Notes under the pieces: model-generated
Told to the model about the DNA's origin: nothing
The model's database searches: none
What the model saw: only the letters and a program-made list of their open reading frames with translations
Translations under genes and position numbers: made by a program
DNA from: an uncultured Succinivibrionaceae bacterium
GTDB lineage: Bacteria; Pseudomonadota; Gammaproteobacteria; Enterobacterales; Succinivibrionaceae
Length of the DNA stretch: 34,206 nucleotides
Reading direction: 5' to 3'
Assembly (NCBI GenBank): GCA_949286015.1
Contig: CASEBB010000012.1
Location: 1 to 34,206 of the forward strand
Shown: positions 1 through 6,510 of the stretch, in pieces
Layout of the letters: the number at the start of each line of letters is the position of its first letter
Numbering within the stretch: the first letter of the stretch is position 1

Positions 1-230
1 AAGTACATTAGGAGCCAACAAAGGCCGATGTAACTCCCACGTTAGCCGCTTTCATCCCTACGCTTACGCATAGGGAATTTCGCGGCTGTTAGTTAAAGGA
101 GCAATGGGGAAAACGCTCTCCTTTGAAGTGGCATTGGCGCCTAAGGCTTGAGGTATTGGGCATTACCTTGTGGTGCCGGTCATTGCGCTAGCTTCGTTAA
201 GGTCAGTACTTACAACCTTGAGAACGGTTG
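1..230 (-). mobile_element. possible remnant of an IS200/IS605-type tnpB 3' end
   Basis: Read on the minus strand, about 230-60 contains a stop-interrupted frame with stretches like KVVSTDLNEASAMTGTTR and, after one stop, a tail ending NSREIPYA. An imperfect hairpin follows (CCCTA at 56-60 pairs with TAGGG at 71-75 around a CTTACG loop). A degenerate coding tail followed by a short hairpin is the usual layout at the right end of IS200/IS605 tnpB elements. No zinc-finger or RuvC-like motif is visible and no open frame continues upstream, so at most a decayed fragment is present. The family assignment is by pattern only. The window edge cuts the region. Confidence 0.3.
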
Positions 231-430
231 GAGGGGAGAAGCTTAGCTGGAGCTATAGCTTTGATTTAAGGCATGCTCCCATGCAGGTGTTAGCAAAAGG
301 GCGCTAAGCTCAAAGTAGCCCAGCGCCCCATGGGTAGAATAACGAACGACTGACAGCGATATCCCATCTAAGCCAGATGGCGTAGAGATGTGTCGCGATC
401 ACTTGCTGCTATGGCCGGCACAGCAGCGTG

Positions 431-742
431 CTACTTCTTATAGAGAGCGTCCATGGCCTTGTTGAGGGAGCGCCCCGCGCACAGGAAAAACACAAGAAAG
501 CTAAAGAAGATCACGAGACCCACGTAAAACTGCGCATCGAAGCCTGTAGAAGATGGCGCAACCTCCTGCGGGGCTGGCTCAACCTGTAGAGAGACTTGCT
601 CTACCTTTTGCAGTACTTGCTCCGCATGCTGGAGTAATTGTTCTGCTTGTTGCAGCACTTGCTCTGCCTGTAGCAGCACTTGTTCGTCCATCTGGGGCGC
701 GTGCTCATACTGCTGTGGGGCTTGTTCCGAGATTTCAGCCAT
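431..742 (-). CDS. small heptad-repeat membrane protein
   Basis: A 103-residue protein with no family I recognise. Residues 6-61 form eight seven-residue repeats (EQAPQQY, EHAPQMD, EQVLLQA, EQVLQQA, EQLLQHA, EQVLQKV, EQVSLQV, EPAPQEV), which predicts a coiled coil or long amphipathic helix. Residues about 68-90 (QFYVGLVIFFSFLVFFLCAG) form one transmembrane helix, followed by a short basic tail ending in KK. The likely topology is a soluble coiled coil anchored by a C-terminal segment. The start is supported by AGGTGA about 6 nt upstream of ATG. It stands alone, with 253 nt to the toxin gene beyond. A membrane tether or oligomerising scaffold is plausible, but its function is unknown. Confidence 0.6.
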   Translation of the reverse strand: MAEISEQAPQQYEHAPQMDEQVLLQAEQVLQQAEQLLQHAEQVLQKVEQVSLQVEPAPQEVAPSSTGFDAQFYVGLVIFFSFLVFFLCAGRSLNKAMDALYKK

Positions 743-821
743 GATGTCACCTCATAATTCCGGACGGTACCAGTGGGGTACAAGCAAGCAGCCCTGAGCT
801 GAAGACGGCTCTACTCAGAGT

Positions 822-927
822 TTGGGGGATACAGCAACGTAACCTCACAGCTGTAGGCCAGCACGTTTGCTGTGGTTATGGCGCTTCAGTGAGCCACCTC
901 ATAGTAGGGTTGGGCTATACCCACCAA
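822..927 (-). repeat. family A dispersed repeat, copy 1 (106 nt, terminal inverted repeats)
   Basis: The ends are imperfect inverted repeats (plus strand TTGGGGGATA at 822-831 against the TATACCCACCAA stretch at 916-927). Reverse-complemented, it aligns along its full length with the copies at 9667-9773 and 33593-33701, sharing the core AGCGCCATAACCA and the block TGTGAGGTTACGTTG. This is the most diverged copy. The flanking GGCTCTACTCAGAG (808-821) matches the flank outside the other copies. It lies in the spacer between the heptad-repeat gene and the toxin. Confidence 0.7.
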
Positions 928-995
928 ACTCTAAGGCCACCAAAGGCTAAGGAGAACTGCAAAGACGGTTCACTGAGAAAACAGCGGCAATTGGT

Positions 996-1286
996 CTATT
1001 CCCCAAACAAGTCGCTGTGTGTGCTAGGGTAGGTTAGCGTCAGAACCAACACCGCATCATCGATGCGGTAAATGAGCAGCCATTCAGGGAGAATGTAACA
1101 TTCGCGATAGCCTACCCACGCGCCAGACAACGCGTGATCTTGGTTTTGCTCTGGCAGGGTTACGCCATCTGCCAGTAGTGCCACGACGTGATCAAGCAAC
1201 TCGATGTTCAGTCCACGCTTAATGGCGCGCTTGTAGTCCTTTTGGAAAGCGGTCGTGGGCCTGACGGCGTACTTGGCTTTTCTCAT
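996..1286 (-). CDS. YafQ-type mRNA interferase toxin (type II TA system)
   Basis: A 96-residue protein that fits the RelE/ParE-fold YafQ family in length and motifs: N-terminal FQKDYKRAIKRG, central LPEQNQDHALSGAWVGYRECYI (read as the family's DHPLxGxWxGYRDxHI block), ILPEWLLIYRIDD, and a C-terminal THSDLFGE whose histidine corresponds to the catalytic histidine near the end of YafQ. Family members cleave mRNA at the ribosome. The start overlaps the upstream antitoxin by 4 nt (ATGA type), so translation is coupled. It is intact and expected to be neutralised by the adjacent antitoxin. Target codon preference cannot be read from sequence. Confidence 0.88.
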   Translation of the reverse strand: MRKAKYAVRPTTAFQKDYKRAIKRGLNIELLDHVVALLADGVTLPEQNQDHALSGAWVGYRECYILPEWLLIYRIDDAVLVLTLTYPSTHSDLFGE

Positions 1287-1561
1287 TTCTTCAGGTCAGC
1301 AAACAACTCGTCAAGATCAGTGTAGGTCTTTGCGTTTGGGTCTCTGGCAATCGTTGCCGCTTCCAGCATGGCGGCGATCGTTTCCTTGTTAGGCTTACCC
1401 CGCTTAATTTCAAAGGGAATGCCGCCCTCACGAATTGCTTGGCGCACGAAGATATTGAACGCCGTATTGAGATCCATCCCGAGATCAGCAAAGAGAGCCT
1501 CGGCCTCCTCTTTCAGATCGGCATCCATAGGGATGTTGATGGTTGTGATAGAGATAGACAT
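1283..1561 (-). CDS. DinJ/RelB-family antitoxin
   Basis: A 92-residue protein. The N-terminal beta strand (ISITTINIPMDADLKEEAEALF) and following helices (LGMDLNTAFNIFVRQAIREGGIPFEI) form the ribbon-helix-helix DNA-binding unit of RelB/DinJ antitoxins. The charged C-terminus (YTDLDELFADLKK) would wrap the toxin. AGGGGGA lies about 8 nt before ATG. Family members bind their own promoter with or without toxin, so autoregulation from the 1562-1778 spacer is expected, although I see no clear palindromic operator there. It is the first gene of a two-gene operon, overlapping the toxin by 4 nt, and diverges from rseP. Confidence 0.88.
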   Translation of the reverse strand: MSISITTINIPMDADLKEEAEALFADLGMDLNTAFNIFVRQAIREGGIPFEIKRGKPNKETIAAMLEAATIARDPNAKTYTDLDELFADLKK

Positions 1562-1778
1562 GTAATATCCCCCTTGCTGTTAAGGATCTGCCATCAGTTT
1601 TACCACATTTTAGCGCAGTCCAACACAGCCATTCTGAGAGGACTACCTCAGTATTTCCCGTCGCACTATAGCCACCTCTTAAGTGTGAAAGCCGCTGTTT
1701 TCTCGTACAATGACGGCTATTGCTTCAAGGCCTTACAAGCCGCAGGCCCCTCACTATCTACTGCGAGTACAACTCCGT

Positions 1779-3518
1779 ATGACAGCAGCCCTCTGGAACT
1801 TTCTCTTTTTCCTCATCGTTATTGCCATCCTCATTACCATCCACGAAGCTGGTCACTTCTACGTTGCCCGCAAGTGTGGTGTCAAAGTGTTTCGCTTCTC
1901 CATTGGCTTTGGCCCTGTGCTCTTACGTAAGCGTGGTGCCGATGGCACAGAGTACGTGCTCTCTCTCATTCCGCTGGGTGGTTACGTCAAAATGAAGGGC
2001 GAGCTTGGTGAGGAAGATGACGCCGAGGACAGTGCCACCTCACAAGGCTCCGCGCGAGGGCAAAGCAGTAACGCTACAGCACAGAGTGGTGAGTATGCCT
2101 TTGATACGGACTTTGCGCATGTACGCACTGGTGCCTATGCAGGGAACAGCTTTGCGGAGCAGAGTCTATGTAAGCGCGCTTTAATCGTGGCAGCAGGCCC
2201 CCTTGCCAATATCCTATTAGCCTTAGTGGTGTACTTCCTGTGCAACATGATCGGCATGCGTACCTTACAGCCGGTAGTGGGTACCGTGGTACCTGAGGGG
2301 CGGGCAGCAATGGCAACGCTGCAGGAGTACGATCTCATTACTGCTGTCGATGGTGTGGAGATCCGTGACTGGAATGAGTTTAGTTCGGAGCTGATTCCGC
2401 ACTTAGATCAGAGTGTGACCTTACAGGTAGCAGGCAACTTAGGTGAGGAGAGCCAGCGTGAGGTGGTGCTCAATTTACAGGGGCTAAATGTCACCCCTGA
2501 GATGGGGCTCTTTTCTCAGCTAGGCATGTCGCCTTGTGTCGGTAAAGTCTCCAATAAGGTTGCCACCGTTGAGCTAGGCTCCCCTGCAGATAAAGCGGGA
2601 TTGGCGGTAGGTGACCTCATTGAAGCTATCGATGGTCAGCAAACGCGCTCATGGAGTGAGATTACCTCGGCCATTATGGCCGCTCATGACAGCACCCAAG
2701 CGCAAGTGCGCTTTGGCTGGCAGCAAGATGCAGCTGGTGAGTACAGTGCAGCGGCGGTGTCTCCTGTACAGCAGCCTAGCGTTGCAGGGAGTAGGGGCAG
2801 TGAGCGTCGTGAGGGCGTGCGTGAGGGCGATCGCGCCATCGGTGGCGCGGTAGGTCAGCAGCAGGATGCAGCTGCTTCTGCAGCAGGGGCGGGCGCTGCT
2901 AATAGCAATAGCGCCCAAGCCAGTACTGGTGCGCAAGAGGTGCATTTAAGCGCCACGCCGCTGCAAGGGCGTCCTCTGACTCTGGATATCAACCGCAATG
3001 GTGATCGCTTTAGTGTGGTCGTGGTGCCAGAGTGGAAGGTGATAGGAGAGAATGGCCAAGGGCGTCTGATGATTGGCATTGGCGCTCAGGTCGAAAACTT
3101 ACCTGGCCTCTTTAAAGAAATCCGCTATGGGCCGGTTGATGCTGCTATTCATGCGGTTACCGATACCGCGCGTATGAGCATGCTGATTGTCAGCTCCATT
3201 AAGCAGATGGTGGCAGGTGCGCTCAGTGTAAAGAACATTGGTGGGCCTATTGCCATTGCGCGGGTTGCAGGTGACTCGGCCTCGGTGGGCTTAACGCCGT
3301 TTTTGTGGTTCTTAGCGACGATCTCGATTAACCTCGCCATCTTTAACCTGATCCCAATTCCGGTGCTAGATGGCGGTCAGCTGCTGTTCTTTGCTTACGA
3401 GAAGGTAACGGGGCGGGCGCCGAGTCCAAAGGTGCGCTTCTACCTCACGATGGTGGGCTTATCGCTGATTTTGAGTCTGGCCTTTGTGGCGATCTTTAAC
3501 GACCTGATGGCGCTGTAG
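1779..3518 (+). CDS. rseP: RseP site-2 intramembrane zinc metalloprotease
   Basis: RseP cleaves membrane-embedded substrates, classically the anti-sigma-E factor RseA after DegS, in the inner membrane. The in-frame ATG at 1779 is chosen over the one at 1710 because it puts the zinc motif HEAGH at residues 22-26, as in E. coli, directly after the first membrane helix. Neither start has a convincing Shine-Dalgarno sequence. Two PDZ domains follow, then the second motif NLIPIPVLDGGQ with the ligand D531 and C-terminal helices. The protein is 579 residues against about 450 in E. coli. The excess is an acidic insert near residues 77-105 and a low-complexity Ala/Ser/Gln/Gly stretch near 315-393. 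bamA, its usual neighbour, is 6.9 kb away. Confidence 0.95.
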   Translation: MTAALWNFLFFLIVIAILITIHEAGHFYVARKCGVKVFRFSIGFGPVLLRKRGADGTEYVLSLIPLGGYVKMKGELGEEDDAEDSATSQGSARGQSSNATAQSGEYAFDTDFAHVRTGAYAGNSFAEQSLCKRALIVAAGPLANILLALVVYFLCNMIGMRTLQPVVGTVVPEGRAAMATLQEYDLITAVDGVEIRDWNEFSSELIPHLDQSVTLQVAGNLGEESQREVVLNLQGLNVTPEMGLFSQLGMSPCVGKVSNKVATVELGSPADKAGLAVGDLIEAIDGQQTRSWSEITSAIMAAHDSTQAQVRFGWQQDAAGEYSAAAVSPVQQPSVAGSRGSERREGVREGDRAIGGAVGQQQDAAASAAGAGAANSNSAQASTGAQEVHLSATPLQGRPLTLDINRNGDRFSVVVVPEWKVIGENGQGRLMIGIGAQVENLPGLFKEIRYGPVDAAIHAVTDTARMSMLIVSSIKQMVAGALSVKNIGGPIAIARVAGDSASVGLTPFLWFLATISINLAIFNLIPIPVLDGGQLLFFAYEKVTGRAPSPKVRFYLTMVGLSLILSLAFVAIFNDLMAL

Positions 3519-3558
3519 ATAGAGGCGTAAGCCGCTTGGGCACACAAGCAACGTCTTG

Positions 3559-3596
3559 TACCTTAAGAGTAGCGTCGCGGTGCTGCTCTTAAGGTA
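3559..3596. terminator. hairpin between convergent genes, candidate bidirectional terminator
   Basis: TACCTTAAGAG (3559-3569) pairs perfectly with CTCTTAAGGTA (3586-3596). One mismatch and three more pairs (AGC/GCT) continue the stem around an 8-nt loop. It lies between the end of rseP and the end of the convergent minus-strand gene. There is no strong T-tract on either side, so intrinsic termination is plausible but not certain. The GAGTAGCG sequence also resembles part of the REP-like repeats elsewhere in the window. Confidence 0.5.
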
Positions 3597-3656
3597 TGTA
3601 AGGCGCTACCGCGTAGTAGGCGCGATTGTCAGTGCCAGCATCGCAGACCTAAGACC

Positions 3657-6152
3657 TCAAAGCGGAGTGACCTTGAGTGCACTCCAGCCCCACTCGTCCT
3701 TCTTTTTGTTGTAGCTGCGCACGGCTACCACCTCAATCTCTTGCTCCTCTTTGAGGTTATGGGCATTGGACAGTGCAGCAGAGATAAAGATGCTGTCCTC
3801 AGTAAACGCGATGCCACCTGGCAACACCGTCCGCACCGTAGTTGTGACCGTCTTCTTGATGCTGCTCGAGGCAGGCTCAGTTGGTTTAGTGGCGTAAATC
3901 ACTGTAAGGCGTGGTTGTAGGGTGCCTTCTTTAGGCGCGCTGATACCAATACCCAGAGTGATTTCATCCCCAGCCTCAAGCTTATACGGGGCTGTGGCAA
4001 AGTTGAGATTCACTTCGCGGTCATGTGGCAAGAGGCACTTGTAGAGCTTGCGCTCGTGGTTCACGTAAGTGCATACCGCCGTTTGTAGAGGCAAGTGAGC
4101 CCAGCGCTCCTCCTTGCTGGCACGTACCTCCAAGAGGGTGACCTGACTTTTCAGGTCAGGCTTTTCTGGGGTAATTTTGACCTCGATGCTGGTGCCTGGT
4201 GCCATGCCTTTGAACTTGGCAGCAGGGGCCTTACAGGACAAAACCGCAAAGGAGGGAAAGGCGCCTGTAGTGAGGTAGTAGTTAGTGCGCTTTTTCGTGG
4301 TCTCGCCGTGTTGCACCGTAAAAGTGTCACCGACAATAGCCGCCTGCCATGGCAGCTGCGCATAGAGCAAATCATTGGCGGCAGCAGCGTGTTGCTGGTA
4401 GCGCTGTTGCAGCTCACTGTCGCTGAGCTGCTGGTCTTTGTAGGAAGCTACCCACGCTTGCTGTAGTTGTTGTTTGCCCTCAGCAGGCAGATCAAGGCCC
4501 GTACTGGTGCAGACCTGCTCTAAGAAGTAGAGCTCACTTGCTGCCCATTGCTCCTGCCCCATATCTTTGAGCAAGGTGGCCAAATCCATATGGTGCTTAG
4601 GGGAAAATGGATGGTTGAGCGTTTGCGCTTTGCACAGGCAGGTTAGAGCTGTGTCTTTATCGTGATCAAGCTCTAAGCGTCCCATGAGCTGCCATGCCCA
4701 GTACTCACTGGATTTGCGCCGGAGTAGAGTTAACGCTAAGTCGCGCCCAAGCTCATTGTCACCCAGGTGTTGGTGTAACTTTGCCTCGTACAGCAGTAAC
4801 CAGATCTTGTTCTTGTGCTCAGGGGCATTGAGATTAATGCTGCCATCCTCAATCTGACGCATGGTGGCAAGATTAGCCTCATGGCAGAGCTGCACGACAA
4901 ACTCGAGCGTGGCCTCGTTGGGTCTCTCACGGGTGTCAAGGCGTTGCAGGGTGTTTTTGCTCATATGCCTCAGCACCCGCTGCCACAGCGCTTCATAAGT
5001 AGGAATGCGGCCGTTTTGGTCAGGAGTTTTGCCACGGCTGGGCTGCAAATCCTCAGGGGCTAAGGTTTGTGGGTTAAACGCCTGCAGGAATTCGGCATAG
5101 TGAAAGCGCTCGTCCGTGATTTGATCGGCAAGGTGCAGCATACAACTGTTAACTACCGAGGGTTTGGCGATGTGCTGTAAGGACAGGTAGTAGCAGAGAT
5201 TGTTGGTAATGGGGACAAAGTTGCGCTTTTCTTGAGTGAGCAGCTGCTTGGTGTGGTGGTAGAGAGCCCACGCAAAGCTCAGCTCTTCTTGCGCGGTGAG
5301 CACATCTAAGCTTTGAGCTTTAAGGTAGTGCTGGACAGCAGAGGCGTAATCTTGGGCTTTGTTGGCTTGGACAGCGGCCATAAGAGCCGCGCTGTTAGCG
5401 CGGGCGGCGTTGACAAGGCGGTTAATACTGCGGACAAAGGCAACGTCAGGATCAGGCTGCTCTTGCGACGTGGTGGTGTGTGCAGGGGGTGTTTCAGAGT
5501 CAGCAAACAGCTGCGGCATCCTTTCCCTAAGCTCGCGGGCCATTGAGGCCAAGTCATACAGGGTAAGACCAAGTTGCGCCGCCACGTTTGCTTGTTTGTG
5601 AAGATCGATCAGGCAGTAGCCAAAGGCACGGTAGTCCCAGTCATTGATTTGTGGCTGTTGCATCAGCTGCCACGCCATGGCCCATGCCTCTTGCAGCTTA
5701 CCGGCTTTACGCAGCGCAAAGACTTGCTGCGAAGTAGGGGCCTCAGGAGCGTTGGTGTCACTACGGGCAAGCGAGCTGATTCTTTTCACAAAGTAGGCAT
5801 CTGGGCCATCTGGCTCTGTATTATTGCTCTGGCCTTGTGCGTCGCTGGCAAACAGCTGTGGCATTCTTGCCATGAGTTCTTGGGCCATGCGGGCTAAGTC
5901 ATATGGAGTGAGCCCACATTGCGCCGCCACACTTTCCTGCTTGTGGAGGTCTATGAGGCAATAGCCAAAGGCACGTAAGTCCCAGTCCTCGATTTGTGGC
6001 TGCGACACCAGCTGGCAAGCCATATCCCATGCCTCTTTAAGCTTACCCTCTTTGCGCAGCGCAAATACTTGCTTGGAGCTTGGGGTAGAGTCGTCTGCGG
6101 TGCCGTATGAAGACGGGGCTGTAGCATTTGCTGAGTCAGAGTAATAGGCCAT
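3657..6152 (-). CDS. large helical-repeat protein with a beta-rich, OB/cold-shock-like C-terminus
   Basis: An 831-residue protein whose exact family I do not recognise. Residues about 25-130 and 139-248 are an internal duplication: each has QVFALRKxGKL, an EAWxMAxQL helix, RAFGYCLIDLHKQ and RMPQLFA, consistent with TPR-like helical hairpins. The middle is helical and TPR-like (for example ALYHHTKQLLTQEKRNF, LALTLLRRKSSEYWAWQLMG). From about residue 600 it becomes beta-rich. The last part (GGIAFTEDSIFISAAL, then EIEVVAVRSYNKKKDEWGW) resembles a cold-shock/S1-type OB fold, suggesting nucleic-acid binding. No catalytic motif is seen. AGGAG lies 3 nt before ATG. It follows the helicase gene on the same strand, 358 nt apart, so the two may form one system. 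Relatedness to known helicase-linked conflict systems is an untested guess. Confidence 0.75.
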   Translation of the reverse strand: MAYYSDSANATAPSSYGTADDSTPSSKQVFALRKEGKLKEAWDMACQLVSQPQIEDWDLRAFGYCLIDLHKQESVAAQCGLTPYDLARMAQELMARMPQLFASDAQGQSNNTEPDGPDAYFVKRISSLARSDTNAPEAPTSQQVFALRKAGKLQEAWAMAWQLMQQPQINDWDYRAFGYCLIDLHKQANVAAQLGLTLYDLASMARELRERMPQLFADSETPPAHTTTSQEQPDPDVAFVRSINRLVNAARANSAALMAAVQANKAQDYASAVQHYLKAQSLDVLTAQEELSFAWALYHHTKQLLTQEKRNFVPITNNLCYYLSLQHIAKPSVVNSCMLHLADQITDERFHYAEFLQAFNPQTLAPEDLQPSRGKTPDQNGRIPTYEALWQRVLRHMSKNTLQRLDTRERPNEATLEFVVQLCHEANLATMRQIEDGSINLNAPEHKNKIWLLLYEAKLHQHLGDNELGRDLALTLLRRKSSEYWAWQLMGRLELDHDKDTALTCLCKAQTLNHPFSPKHHMDLATLLKDMGQEQWAASELYFLEQVCTSTGLDLPAEGKQQLQQAWVASYKDQQLSDSELQQRYQQHAAAANDLLYAQLPWQAAIVGDTFTVQHGETTKKRTNYYLTTGAFPSFAVLSCKAPAAKFKGMAPGTSIEVKITPEKPDLKSQVTLLEVRASKEERWAHLPLQTAVCTYVNHERKLYKCLLPHDREVNLNFATAPYKLEAGDEITLGIGISAPKEGTLQPRLTVIYATKPTEPASSSIKKTVTTTVRTVLPGGIAFTEDSIFISAALSNAHNLKEEQEIEVVAVRSYNKKKDEWGWSALKVTPL

Positions 6153-6301
6153 TCTCTCCTGTCTCCGTTAGCATGCACTGCGTTTGCTTGCTTTTCTACG
6201 TGGTTGGGAAAAGCTGCCCCATCAAGGGATACCTGAGGGCGATCCTTAGCATCGCGCAAACTTAAGCTCTCCATGGCTTTAGGATGCTCTTGGTGTGCGT
6301 C

Positions 6302-6319
6302 AATCACCATATGGTGATT
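6302..6319. promoter_or_regulatory. perfect 18-bp palindrome, candidate operator
   Basis: AATCACCATATGGTGATT is identical to its own reverse complement over 18 bases. It lies in the 358-nt spacer between the helicase and the helical-repeat gene, about 150 nt upstream of the latter's start. Such a palindrome is the size of a binding site for a dimeric helix-turn-helix regulator. No regulator gene is next to it and no convincing promoter boxes can be assigned. Confidence 0.45.
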
Positions 6320-6510
6320 AGTGCTACAAGTTAAGCTTAAGCGCTTACAAGCTGGTTTGGCGCATCTTAATCACCTTGAGGGATAAGGTTATGACGCTCT
6401 GAGAGGTGCGGTTCACTCTTAGGTTCGCTGGTATGCAGCTTAGCGGGAGTGCTTGTATGAATTTGCAAGCAAACAGCATGCATTAATCGGGAGATACGGC
6501 CTTATGGGGC

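Noticed and set aside
560..727. Possible CRISPR or short tandem array
   Set aside because: The 21-nt periodicity is the coding of protein heptads, with no spacers. No CRISPR array was seen anywhere in the window.
1710..1778. Upstream in-frame start for rseP
   Set aside because: It would add 23 residues before the first membrane helix. The start at 1779 places HEAGH at the E. coli position.
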